Shown here in pieces: positions 8,444 to 16,773 of a DNA stretch of 64,000 nucleotides. Where the stretch lies: contig NZ_CM000955.1 in NCBI RefSeq assembly GCF_000159695.1, positions 755,473 to 819,472 on the forward strand. Direction: 5' to 3'. Below the pieces are notes generated by a model. It was not told the DNA's origin and did not search any database. It saw only the letters and a list, made by a program, of their open reading frames with translations. The position numbers were made by a program, and so were the translations under genes. This DNA is from Finegoldia magna ATCC 53516. Lineage in GTDB: Bacteria > Bacillota > Clostridia > Tissierellales > Peptoniphilaceae. Numbering within the stretch: the first letter of the stretch is position 1; every line of letters begins with the position of its first letter.

Positions 8444-9403
8444 TTATTTTTTGTTATTTTTTAACTGCTTTCTATGCTCCTCAGTATCTTTTTTCATGTT
8501 TGCAATTAACTTATTATTTAACTCTTGTGCAGCATTATAACCCAAAAGTTTTTGTCTTTGATTTCTAACTGCAACTTCTACAATCATTGCGATATTTCTA
8601 CCTGGTTTTACAGGAACTTCAAGATATGGAAGTTCAACTCCCAAAATTTCTGTAGTGTGATCGTCAAGTCCAATTCTGTCGTATTCTTTATCGTCTTGCC
8701 ATTTTTCTAGCTTTATAACCAAATCGATAAACGTTGTTAATCTTACTGAACCAGTACCGTATAATCTTTGAATGTCTAAAATTCCTAGACCCCTAACTTC
8801 CAAATAGTGTCTGATATTAAGAGGAGCTTGTGCCAACAATCCTTTTTCGATTTTTCTAATTTCAACCACATCATCTGCAACAAGTCTGTGACCTCTAGTA
8901 ACCAAATCCAAAGCAGTTTCGCTTTTTCCTACAGAACTGTCTCCCATCAACAAAACTCCCATACCAAAAACATCCAACAACGAAGCGTGTATTGTATCTT
9001 CCTCACTAAGGAAATATTCCAATACTTCATCCAAGGCTGAGATAAGTCTAGTAGTTGTTCTGTCCGAAATTAACAAAGTTTTGTCGTATTCATCCGCTAA
9101 TTTTCTAACTTCATCAGGAATTTGAGCATAATGTGAAAACACAATACAAGGAATATCATATTCCATCATTGCCCTTACTCTTTCTTTTCTAAGTTCAATA
9201 TCCATCGCCATATAATATGCAAGTTCAGCCTTACCAAACAATTGAATTCTTCTGTATGGAAATTCTTCCAAGAAACCAGATAATTGTAACCCTGGTCTGT
9301 TAATTTCAGAATTTGTAATCTCAATTGTTTCGTAATCAGAACTTGTTCTGACAACGTGCAAGTCTAATTTTTTAACAACCGCACTTAATTTTACTGTTTT
9401 CAT
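8444..9403 (-). CDS. hprK: HPr kinase/phosphorylase
   Basis: This 319-residue enzyme phosphorylates and dephosphorylates HPr at the regulatory serine and so controls carbon catabolite repression in Firmicutes. The N-terminal domain is followed by the Walker A motif GDSSVGKSETALDL near residue 153, VADDVVEI after it, and the HprK signature around LGVELPYLEVPVKPGRN near 255. The length matches the family. GGAGGG lies just before the ATG. It sits directly upstream of nifJ in the same direction with a separate nifJ promoter between them, and is divergent from the CWB2 gene at 9626. Confidence 0.96.
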   Translation of the reverse strand: MKTVKLSAVVKKLDLHVVRTSSDYETIEITNSEINRPGLQLSGFLEEFPYRRIQLFGKAELAYYMAMDIELRKERVRAMMEYDIPCIVFSHYAQIPDEVRKLADEYDKTLLISDRTTTRLISALDEVLEYFLSEEDTIHASLLDVFGMGVLLMGDSSVGKSETALDLVTRGHRLVADDVVEIRKIEKGLLAQAPLNIRHYLEVRGLGILDIQRLYGTGSVRLTTFIDLVIKLEKWQDDKEYDRIGLDDHTTEILGVELPYLEVPVKPGRNIAMIVEVAVRNQRQKLLGYNAAQELNNKLIANMKKDTEEHRKQLKNNKK

Positions 9404-9426
9404 AAGTTCCCTCCTTATTATATTTT

Positions 9427-9454
9427 ATTATCTAATCTGTATATAAGCAAACAA
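9427..9454 (-). promoter_or_regulatory. Probable hprK promoter
   Basis: On the minus strand TTGTTT (9449-9454) and GATAAT (9427-9432) are 16 bp apart, ending 23 nt before the hprK start codon. Confidence 0.4.
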
Positions 9455-9530
9455 TCTTCGATAATAAACGACGAAATCACAAATCAATTGTTACGTTTTT
9501 GTAATATTTAACGTTTTTCTAACATGATTT

Positions 9531-9580
9531 GTTACAAAAAGGTTACAACAAGTTACAAATGTGTTACAATATATTATATT
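9531..9580 (+). promoter_or_regulatory. Two WalR-like boxes and promoter of the CWB2-3D gene
   Basis: Four GTTACA hexamers lie at 9531, 9542, 9552 and 9563. On the minus strand they form two TGTAAC-N5-TGTAAC pairs (9531-9547 and 9552-9568). This matches the published WalR/YycF consensus TGTWAH-N5-TGTWAH. TTACAA at 9553-9558 and TATATT at 9575-9580 (16-bp spacing) may be the -35 and -10. The boxes are seen; WalR control is inferred. Confidence 0.55.
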
Positions 9581-9625
9581 AAATTTGCAGATTAAAAACT
9601 TTTAATCGTAAAATTAGGAGGAAAA

Positions 9626-11344
9626 ATGAACAATATAAAAAAACCATTGTTAGTGATGGGATTAATGTTTACCTTTTCTGCTTTAAATGCAACTTCTTCA
9701 TTTGCTGATGTTGACAATACAAAGCTTGTAGAAGAAGTAAAACATGACGCTTTAAATTACACTACAAATTTGCAAAATACAATTAAAGATCAAGAAAATG
9801 TGAATACAGAGGATTCCATCAAATCCAATGGTGCACAACAAACTGAAAAAGTTAATACTGAAAATACTGAAAAAGAAGATAAAAAAGAAACTAGTAAGGA
9901 AGATTTGACAGAAGGCTTTGAAGATTCAAAAGAACTTTTGAAAAAACCTGCTGAAGTAAAAGCAGTTAAAAGAGCCGATGTGAAGAAAATCACTTCATCA
10001 AGTAAATACGAAACAGCTACTAATATAAGAGATGAATATTTTTCAGAATCAAACACAGTTATTTTGACAAATAGCTCAACATTTGTAGATTCACTATCTG
10101 CTGTTTCATTATCAAGAGGTAACACTCCAATATTATTTACTAACCAATCTTCATTAGATAGTAAAACTTTGGCAAACTTAAAAGCTAACAACCCTAAAAA
10201 AGTTTACATCTTAGGTGGAGAAAAATCCGTTAGCAATTCAGTTGTTGAACAACTTAAAAGTTTGGGAATAATTGTAGAAAGAATTGCTGGACACGATAGA
10301 TACGAAGTTAATTCTAAGGTTGCAGCAAAAACACATAATCCAAATACAAAACAAAAAACAAATATACTTATAACTTCAGGCGAAAATCATAGTGATGCTA
10401 TATCATCTGCTATTTTAGCTCAAAACAAAAAAGCTCCTATACTTTTCGTTAGAAAAAATGAAGTTCCTACATCTATCAAAGGTTATTTGTTATCTTTGAA
10501 GAGAAACAATGCTATAGGAAGTATAACAATCGTTGGTGGTAACTTATCAGTATCTCAACAAGTAGAATCATACTTAAAAACTTTCAGTAATAATGTAAGT
10601 AGGATTGCTGGTCGTGACAGATACACTACTAACGTAAAAGTTGCAAAACAAGTTAACCCTAATGCAAAAAGAGTAATCGTAACTGAAGGTAATGGTTACA
10701 ACGATGCATTATTAATGACACCTGTTGCTACTAAGTTAAATGCTTCTTTAATATTGACAAAACCTAACGATGTAACAAGAACAAAAGATTATTCTTCAAA
10801 CGACAAAAACTCTACTATGGAAGCATTCTTTAAGAACAACAAATCCATAGACCAAGTTATAGTTTGTGAAGGAAATCATTCAATTTCTGATTTCGTATCA
10901 TCATCAATATCTGATTTGTTAGCAGGTAAAAATCTTAAAACTGCACCAAAAGCAGATGCATTATACAAAAAAGAAAAAGCTGAATTGAGAAAAAGTACAA
11001 CTGAAAAATCTAAAAAGGTTGAAAAACCTGTAGATTCATTACAAGCTCAACTTGCAAAAGCAAAAAGAGTATTCACAGTAAGATCGACAGCTTACACTTC
11101 TGATCCTAGAGAAAACGGTGGATGGAATGTTACAGCAATCGGAACTAAGATTAGACGCGGTGTTATCGCAGTAGACCCAAGAGTTATTCCTTTGAGAACA
11201 AGAGTATACGTAGAAGGATACGGATTTGCTACAGCAGAAGACACTGGCGGAGCTATTAAAGGAAATAAAATTGATGTAGTTATGGATACTAAAGCACAAT
11301 CACGTAACTGGGGAGTTAGAAACGTCAAAATCTACATTTTATAA
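9626..11344 (+). CDS. Secreted CWB2-repeat cell-wall protein with 3D domain
   Basis: This 572-residue secreted protein has a signal peptide ending near ATSSFADV, a charged low-complexity stretch (residues 50-110), and three cell-wall-binding type 2 repeats (about 125-445) that show the recurring IAGxDRY and VGG motifs. The C-terminal 3D domain (about 475-572) has STAYTSDP, VDPRVIPLRTRVYVEGYG, AEDTGGAIKGNKIDVVMDT, which contain the three conserved Asp of this double-psi barrel. 3D domains occur in YocH/YuiC-like and resuscitation-factor-like peptidoglycan hydrolases, so lytic transglycosylase-like activity is likely. CWB2 repeats hold the protein on the wall non-covalently. AGGAGG precedes the start. 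Two WalR-like boxes lie upstream. Confidence 0.88.
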   Translation: MNNIKKPLLVMGLMFTFSALNATSSFADVDNTKLVEEVKHDALNYTTNLQNTIKDQENVNTEDSIKSNGAQQTEKVNTENTEKEDKKETSKEDLTEGFEDSKELLKKPAEVKAVKRADVKKITSSSKYETATNIRDEYFSESNTVILTNSSTFVDSLSAVSLSRGNTPILFTNQSSLDSKTLANLKANNPKKVYILGGEKSVSNSVVEQLKSLGIIVERIAGHDRYEVNSKVAAKTHNPNTKQKTNILITSGENHSDAISSAILAQNKKAPILFVRKNEVPTSIKGYLLSLKRNNAIGSITIVGGNLSVSQQVESYLKTFSNNVSRIAGRDRYTTNVKVAKQVNPNAKRVIVTEGNGYNDALLMTPVATKLNASLILTKPNDVTRTKDYSSNDKNSTMEAFFKNNKSIDQVIVCEGNHSISDFVSSSISDLLAGKNLKTAPKADALYKKEKAELRKSTTEKSKKVEKPVDSLQAQLAKAKRVFTVRSTAYTSDPRENGGWNVTAIGTKIRRGVIAVDPRVIPLRTRVYVEGYGFATAEDTGGAIKGNKIDVVMDTKAQSRNWGVRNVKIYIL

Positions 11345-11368
11345 TATAACTACTATAATATAACTTCC

Positions 11369-11396
11369 AAGCACTGATTAAAATCAGTGCTTTTTT
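11369..11396 (+). terminator. Rho-independent terminator of the CWB2-3D gene
   Basis: A perfect 10-bp stem AAGCACTGAT / ATCAGTGCTT with a 4-nt loop is followed by a T-run, 25 nt after the stop codon. Confidence 0.9.
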
Positions 11397-11812
11397 AATG
11401 TAATTTTTTACAATGATTTTGATATACAATGTCAGTTTTCACTCATTATCATATAAATTTTAAGCGATTTTTCATTAAAAACCGTATTTGTTACATTTTT
11501 TTAATAATTAGCCTTTTGAATGGTGTTTTTTATGTTTTTGTACAAAAGTTACAAATTGGTTACAAACCATTCCCTATTTTATGCGAAGTGTAATTTTCAA
11601 GTAATTCACAAAATTTTGGATTTGTAAATAGTTTTGAGCAAATTTTACATAAAATCTAGCACATTGTACAAATTAAACCAATAAATGTCAAATTTGTTTG
11701 AAACTTATGAAAAATTCTTGTAAACTATTAGAGTAATTTGAATAAGTTACAAATTGGTTACAAAAATAATGAGCAATTAAAATTAGCTCATTGAAGTATA
11801 TTAGGAGGATAC
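11397..11812 (+). promoter_or_regulatory. Long intergenic region with duplicated WalR-like boxes
   Basis: This 416-bp AT-rich stretch has no convincing ORF. It holds two copies of AAGTTACAAATTGGTTACAA, at 11547 and 11745, 198 bp apart. Each gives a TGTAAC-N5-TGTAAC pair on the minus strand (11548-11564 and 11746-11762), as before the previous gene. The second pair ends 50 bp before the next start. An inverted repeat AATGAGC/GCTCATT (11768-11792) follows and may form a leader hairpin. I could not place a confident -35/-10. Confidence 0.5.
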
Positions 11813-13459
11813 ATGAATAATTTTAAGAAGCCACTTCTTGTAATGACTTTGGCTGTATCATTATCTTTGGGAGCAAATGTTTCATTTGCAGATAATGAAA
11901 ATAACAAGTCAGAAACAAATGTTAAAGCTATATTAGATAATTCAAGTAAAACTGAAACAACAACTAAGATACAAGTAAAGCTAGATGAAAATAACAAAGT
12001 AATATCTAATAAAAATCAAGTTAATAAAGAAGAAAAAGAAGTTGAAGTCAAATCACAAAAGAGTGCCAAAACAGAAAGAATTGACGCAAAAAACAGATTT
12101 GAAACAGCTAAGAAAATCAAAGAAAAAGAATTCAAAAATGCAGATACTGCCGTAGTTGTGAATTCTAACGAATTTTCAGACTCAATCAGTGCAACAAACA
12201 TTTCAAATGGTAAATCACCTATTCTTTACACTGATTCTGACAAATTAGACAACTTGACAAAAGAAGCTTTGAAAGGCGTCAAAAAAGTCTACATAACTGG
12301 TGGCGAAAAAACTATTAGTTCAAAAGTAGTTGACGAATTAAACGGTATGGGAATTGAAGTCATCAGAGTAAAAGGCAAAGACAGATACGAAGTTAATGCA
12401 AAATCAGCTACTACGTCTCACCCAGTTTCTAACAAGAAACAAAACGTAGTTATCGCATCTGGTGAAAACTTTGCAGATTCGATTTCTTCTACTTCTTTAG
12501 CTAAGAAAAAGAACGCTCCAGTTCTATTAGTTAAAAAGAATGAAGTTCCAAAATCAATCAAAGAATACTTAAACTCTTTCAGCAAAAAAGGTCTTTTAGA
12601 AGACATCACTATAGTAGGTGGAGAAAATTCAGTTTCAAAAGCTGTTGAAAACGAACTTTCAAAACTTGCAAAAGTTACTAGAATTGCAGGACATGACAGA
12701 TACCAAACATCTGTAAAAGTTGCAAAACAAGTCGGTGTAAATTCTGAAAGAACAATCGTAGCTAGTGGAGAAAAATTTGTAGATGTACTTGCTGCATCTC
12801 CTGTAGCTCAAAAATACAACGCACCAATTGTTTTGGTTAAGAAAATGGACGTTCCAAGAAACGAAGATTACAAAACACAAGAACAAAAATCAAACTCTGT
12901 GGAATCTTTCTTCAGACAAAACAAATCAAACATCATGTACACAATGGTATTTGGTGGCAAAAATACTATCGATAATTTCGTAGTTAACGGAATTAAAGAT
13001 TTGTTAGCTGGTAAATCACTACAAGCAAAACCAAAAGTAGATGCATTAGTAAACGTACCTAAAAAACAAGCTCAAGAAGAAACTAGTAAATTAGACAAAA
13101 TCGTAACTCTTGCTTACAAACAATTAGGTAAGCCTTACGTTTGGGGAACTCACGGTCCTAGATCATTCGACTGTTCAGGACTTACATCTTATCTTTACAA
13201 ACAAGCTTATGGAATTTCAATAAGTCCAAGCTCAAGATCACAAGTTTCTTATGGACACAAAGTTTCCAAATCAAACTTGAAAAAAGGCGATTTGATGTTC
13301 TTCGCAACAGGTGGTGGCGGAATAAGTCACGTTGGAATTTACGTTGGTAACAACAAATTAATCCACGCTTCTACACCATCAACAGGGGTTATCTTATCAG
13401 ATATCAACTCAAGTTATTACCAAAGAACATTCGTTACAGCAAGAAGATTATTAGGTTAA
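11813..13459 (+). CDS. Secreted CWB2-repeat NlpC/P60 peptidoglycan endopeptidase
   Basis: This 548-residue secreted protein has a signal peptide (cleavage near VSFADN), a Lys/Glu-rich stretch, three CWB2 repeats (about 95-410; IAGHDRY and VGG motifs) and a C-terminal NlpC/P60 domain (about 430-548). The catalytic Cys lies in FDCSGLTSYLY, the His in ISHVGIYVG, and the third polar residue in LIHAS. Such domains cleave D-Glu-meso-DAP or equivalent peptide bonds in the stem peptide. Signal peptide and CWB2 parts closely resemble those of the gene upstream, so the pair likely arose by duplication with exchange of the catalytic domain. AGGAGG lies before the ATG. Confidence 0.9.
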   Translation: MNNFKKPLLVMTLAVSLSLGANVSFADNENNKSETNVKAILDNSSKTETTTKIQVKLDENNKVISNKNQVNKEEKEVEVKSQKSAKTERIDAKNRFETAKKIKEKEFKNADTAVVVNSNEFSDSISATNISNGKSPILYTDSDKLDNLTKEALKGVKKVYITGGEKTISSKVVDELNGMGIEVIRVKGKDRYEVNAKSATTSHPVSNKKQNVVIASGENFADSISSTSLAKKKNAPVLLVKKNEVPKSIKEYLNSFSKKGLLEDITIVGGENSVSKAVENELSKLAKVTRIAGHDRYQTSVKVAKQVGVNSERTIVASGEKFVDVLAASPVAQKYNAPIVLVKKMDVPRNEDYKTQEQKSNSVESFFRQNKSNIMYTMVFGGKNTIDNFVVNGIKDLLAGKSLQAKPKVDALVNVPKKQAQEETSKLDKIVTLAYKQLGKPYVWGTHGPRSFDCSGLTSYLYKQAYGISISPSSRSQVSYGHKVSKSNLKKGDLMFFATGGGGISHVGIYVGNNKLIHASTPSTGVILSDINSSYYQRTFVTARRLLG

Positions 13460-13463
13460 ATTC

Positions 13464-13497
13464 AAAAGCAATGATTCATCGGAATCATTGCTTTTTT
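13464..13497. terminator. Bidirectional terminator between convergent genes
   Basis: A perfect 14-bp stem AAAAGCAATGATTC / GAATCATTGCTTTT around a 4-nt loop has a T-run on both strands, serving the NlpC/P60 gene and the minus-strand lipoprotein gene. Confidence 0.9.
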
Positions 13498-13503
13498 GAT
13501 TGT

Positions 13504-14460
13504 CTATTTGAATTTTATTGTTTCATCATCGAAAACTCCAATTGAGTTTTTAATTTTCAAACTGTACACGCTATCTCCTACTGGTACGATCATCATGTCA
13601 TCTTTTGCATCTTCAAAAAATACTAGCTTATCTTTTTCTAAATTATACGCAATTTTATTGTCCAACCAAGTCATATATTTCTTGGATACTTTAAATCTTT
13701 TCAATACATTTTCATAACCTTTTATCGTAGATTCCATAATCAACTTATCATTCTTGTACAACCTTGAATTTCCAGTCTTAAAATCGTACAAAGAATAGAA
13801 AACGTCTTTATCATTCATCACAACATCAATAGGATACTCATCCTCTTTCAAATCTCTACTGAAGACTTCCTTATCATCCATATCTTTGACAGTTAATTTG
13901 TCCTTCTCATAATGCATATACATTACAGACTTATCGTTTTTGATTAATTTCCCAATCTTGCCAGTAGATTCAAATGTATCATTATTATTCTTGAATATTT
14001 CACATTCGAAAAATTTAATTGGAGAATCGGAACGCAAAATCATAGCGTACACATTTTTATCCAACAACTTAGCATCACTAATATGTTCTGTGGATGTCAG
14101 ATTTTTCATTCCATCATCTGTTTTAATCATAAGTTTAGAAGCTAAATCTTCATCTGATTTGTAAAGGAGATAATCTTTTTTATCGACATCGTGTATTCCG
14201 TATGCATCATCTAACTGTACCAATTCATCCTTGGAACCGTCGTAAATAAAGTTCTTGCCGTCTTTTAACACGACAATTTTATCTCCATACAGTTTCTGAA
14301 TAAATTCAGAGTCCTTTAATTTATCTGTGTATTTGTTGTGAGAATCCATTTTTTTGATTCTGTCTACTTTTACGCTGGATTCTACGCCCTTGTACACTTC
14401 CTTTTTCCCACAAGACACAAGCATCATCATACACAATGCAACCATCAAAAATTTTTTCAT
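13504..14460 (-). CDS. Hypothetical lipoprotein
   Basis: This 318-residue protein begins MKKFLMVALCMMMLVSCGKK, a type II signal peptide with lipobox LVSC at residues 14-17, so it should be tethered to the outer face of the membrane. The mature part is rich in Asp and Lys, with many alternating hydrophobic strands (YLLYKSDEDL, YAMILRSDSP, YSLYDFKTGNSRLYKNDK), which suggests a beta-propeller or other all-beta fold. I recognise no family and no catalytic motif. GGGAGGGAATTT precedes the start. It appears monocistronic, convergent with the NlpC/P60 gene. Confidence 0.7.
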   Translation of the reverse strand: MKKFLMVALCMMMLVSCGKKEVYKGVESSVKVDRIKKMDSHNKYTDKLKDSEFIQKLYGDKIVVLKDGKNFIYDGSKDELVQLDDAYGIHDVDKKDYLLYKSDEDLASKLMIKTDDGMKNLTSTEHISDAKLLDKNVYAMILRSDSPIKFFECEIFKNNNDTFESTGKIGKLIKNDKSVMYMHYEKDKLTVKDMDDKEVFSRDLKEDEYPIDVVMNDKDVFYSLYDFKTGNSRLYKNDKLIMESTIKGYENVLKRFKVSKKYMTWLDNKIAYNLEKDKLVFFEDAKDDMMIVPVGDSVYSLKIKNSIGVFDDETIKFK

Positions 14461-14539
14461 AAATTCCCTCCCGTACCAATAAAATACTTCTGCTAATATT
14501 TATTAATTAATATATACCCAGAATTTACAAAAAATACAA

Positions 14540-15874
14540 TTAGCGTAAATTTTTATAAAACTTTTCGGTTTCTTTTTCAGTTGGGAAATTGAACACAAGG
14601 TTTTTGTTATCCTTAGTCTTTATCCAAATAGCCCTTGGATTGTCGTTGTGAATGTACACATCACAGTTTCCAATTCCTTTTATTGAAAACTTTCCATATG
14701 AATAATGTTTCAATGACGTTCCGTTCAATCTAACGCCATCTGTTTTACCGATGTCTTCGATTAGCTCAACTTTTTCAATTGATTTTTTGTCAATCACAGT
14801 AGTATAAATAGATTCAGAGACTGTAAGAGTGCTCGGTGTGTTATCTACGGTGTAAGTTTTAGGTAAACTCATATTTATCATCAAAAATTCAACTGAAATC
14901 AATAAAACAGCAGTCAATGCATAGAGTATTTTGCCTGATAATTTTGCCCTGTTAAAAGTCATATTGCCATTTCTTACGCTAACATCTTCAACCATAAGTC
15001 TGTCATCTTTCGGATTGTAATAACCCCACGGATCAAAGAAGTCCCCATTGTACAAGTCGCTATTAATCGCAGTTAAATTTTTTGCTAGGGTTTGGTATTT
15101 AAAAAGAGCCAATAGTATAGCTATAGTGTACAAAACAATATAGGAAAGTATTGGAAATATCTTGTAAATGTCTTTTGATGAATAGTAAGCTACGACAAAT
15201 CCCAAAACGATAAACATAATATATATCGCGTACATTGTTTGTTGTATTTTTATGATGCTTTCTTCATTCAACTTTAAGTTTTCATCAGAATTTGTAGAAT
15301 AAACTTTAATGTTTTTCTTGCCCAAAAACCATCCCGTTAATATCGTACTTGCACTCATTGCTACTAGCAACAAAATGTAGACGAAAAACATCTCACTATT
15401 TTTGAAAAAAGCTACCAACAGTACGATTTGAACTACCAGTGGAATAATCCATGCCTTTAGTTTGATTTTCTTTTTCTCAATATCTCTTGAAGTCTTCAAA
15501 TCATACGTCAAAATACTACTCTCAGTCGATATGTTATTGTCTTTTTTGTATTGTCGTATTCTTTTCATTGCGTTGTATTCGATAATATTTGCACTCACAA
15601 GATAAACAACTATTAAATTGTAGTACACAAGCATTATCCAGTCGTAGTCAAGCAACACAATAAAAGATAAAATCATGCTAACTGCAAATAAAATATTCAA
15701 TTTTTTCTTCGTTTTTCCCAATAAATCTACGATAAACTCATCATCTTCATGACCTCTTGGAAAATTGGTGAACAACATAAACGTATCATTTATTTTCAAT
15801 GTATAAATGTTCATTCTTCGCATGATGAACAAAATAAACACCAAACTAAAAAATAAAATAAATTGCAACATCAT
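14540..15874 (-). CDS. Polytopic membrane protein with C-terminal PH-like domain
   Basis: This 444-residue integral membrane protein has about eight hydrophobic segments (first MLQFILFFSLVFILFIM, last ILYALTAVLLISVEFLMI near residue 330). A soluble domain of about 90 residues follows, with KSIEKVELIEDI and VYIHNDNPRAIWIKT, typical of bacterial PH-like domains in DUF1648/YtrA-associated membrane proteins. It overlaps the GntR-type regulator gene by 4 nt (ATGA), so the two are co-translated. Partners of YtrA-type regulators are often envelope-stress transporters or membrane proteins of unknown role, and nothing more specific can be said. Confidence 0.65.
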   Translation of the reverse strand: MMLQFILFFSLVFILFIMRRMNIYTLKINDTFMLFTNFPRGHEDDEFIVDLLGKTKKKLNILFAVSMILSFIVLLDYDWIMLVYYNLIVVYLVSANIIEYNAMKRIRQYKKDNNISTESSILTYDLKTSRDIEKKKIKLKAWIIPLVVQIVLLVAFFKNSEMFFVYILLLVAMSASTILTGWFLGKKNIKVYSTNSDENLKLNEESIIKIQQTMYAIYIMFIVLGFVVAYYSSKDIYKIFPILSYIVLYTIAILLALFKYQTLAKNLTAINSDLYNGDFFDPWGYYNPKDDRLMVEDVSVRNGNMTFNRAKLSGKILYALTAVLLISVEFLMINMSLPKTYTVDNTPSTLTVSESIYTTVIDKKSIEKVELIEDIGKTDGVRLNGTSLKHYSYGKFSIKGIGNCDVYIHNDNPRAIWIKTKDNKNLVFNFPTEKETEKFYKNLR

Positions 15875-16221
15875 TTTATAATTTCCTCCACTATATTTTT
15901 AATATACTCTTGTGATTTGCCGCGAATTTTCGCTTCCATCAATAGTAGTTTCAATTCATCTTCGAATGAATTTCGTGAATAACCTTCGTCCACGCAAATC
16001 TTAGCCCCAACTCTTCTGTCTATTACAATAATTTTTTCGTCCTTCAAAATGTTGTAGGCCTTACTAATTGTCATAGGATTAATTCCCAAATCATTTGCAA
16101 ATTGCCTAACAGAAGGAAGTTCGTCGCCATTTTGTAAGTTGCCATTGGCAATTTCTCTAATAATTTCGTTTCGAATTTGAGTGTAAATTGGAACATCACT
16201 CGTCGTATTTATGTTAATCAT
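15871..16221 (-). CDS. GntR-family (YtrA subfamily) transcriptional regulator
   Basis: This 116-residue regulator has a winged helix-turn-helix from about residue 10 to 75 (VPIYTQIRNEIIREI, LPSVRQFANDLGINPMTISKAYNIL). The short C-terminal tail is characteristic of the YtrA subfamily, which lacks a large effector domain. Members usually repress their own operon, which holds membrane proteins or ABC transporters. That fits the membrane-protein gene overlapping it by 4 nt. An inverted repeat over the promoter at 16234-16252 is the obvious operator. AAGGAGG precedes the ATG. Confidence 0.88.
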   Translation of the reverse strand: MININTTSDVPIYTQIRNEIIREIANGNLQNGDELPSVRQFANDLGINPMTISKAYNILKDEKIIVIDRRVGAKICVDEGYSRNSFEDELKLLLMEAKIRGKSQEYIKNIVEEIIK

Positions 16222-16233
16222 CCTGTCCTCCTT

Positions 16234-16271
16234 GTATTACTTATTATAATACAGATTAGACACAGATGCAA
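16234..16271 (-). promoter_or_regulatory. Promoter and operator of the GntR operon
   Basis: On the minus strand TTGCAT (16266-16271) and TATAAT (16243-16248) have a 17-bp spacer. A perfect inverted repeat GTATTA-N7-TAATAC (16234-16252) covers the -10 and the start site, as expected for autorepression by the adjacent regulator. Confidence 0.55.
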
Positions 16272-16283
16272 TATTTTTTCAAA

Positions 16284-16312
16284 GAAAAAAAGAGCGCATC
16301 GAAATGCACTCT
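16284..16312 (-). terminator. Terminator of the thi operon/lipoprotein
   Basis: A 9-bp stem AGAGTGCAT / ATGCGCTCT with one mismatch and a 4-nt loop is followed by a T-run on the minus strand. Confidence 0.8.
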
Positions 16313-16360
16313 AAATTTTTAATATGATGGTTTACCTACCAATAAATTTCTACGATAAAA

Positions 16361-16771
16361 CTACATCGCACCTATTAATTTGTTAAACGTATCCTTGTCG
16401 ATTTCCCATACTCCTTCGTATGGTTTTTCGATGTAGTATTTTTTGTTTTGATACAAATACAACGTCATTTTTTCATCTTTTCCGTAGAATATTTCCATTT
16501 TTCTGAAATCTTTTGTATTCGCTGGAGTATCGTTGTTTGATTTTTTCCTAGTTGGTTTTGCTTTTTCTTGTATCAATTTTATTGTGTCCACGATATCTTT
16601 TTTCGAAGTGATGGACGCCGTTGGTCCTTCCTTGTTTTCCTCGATTTTTGTAACTGTGATTACTTGTGAATCATTAGCGTTTGGAAGTGTTATTGGATTT
16701 GCTTTTTTGCAGGATACCATAACCAACATCAACACCATAACTAACAGTACTAATCTAATTTTGTTTTTCAT
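16361..16771 (-). CDS. Small lipoprotein (possibly DUF5301)
   Basis: This 136-residue protein starts with a type II signal peptide whose lipobox is VMVSC followed by KK, so it is a membrane-anchored lipoprotein. The mature part (ITLPNANDSQVITVTKI, IFYGKDEKMTLYLYQNKKYYIEKPYEGVWEID) resembles short lipoproteins of the DUF5301 type, from memory. It lies 2 nt after thiE and before a clear terminator, so it is the last gene of the thi transcript; a link to thiamine is not evident from its sequence. Confidence 0.6.
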   Translation of the reverse strand: MKNKIRLVLLVMVLMLVMVSCKKANPITLPNANDSQVITVTKIEENKEGPTASITSKKDIVDTIKLIQEKAKPTRKKSNNDTPANTKDFRKMEIFYGKDEKMTLYLYQNKKYYIEKPYEGVWEIDKDTFNKLIGAM

Positions 16772-16773
16772 AA

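Noticed and set aside
9531-9568. The four GTTACA repeats as a CRISPR or replication iteron array
   Set aside because: Units are 6 bp at 10-11 bp periodicity directly before a gene, which fits a regulator site, not an array with spacers or an origin.
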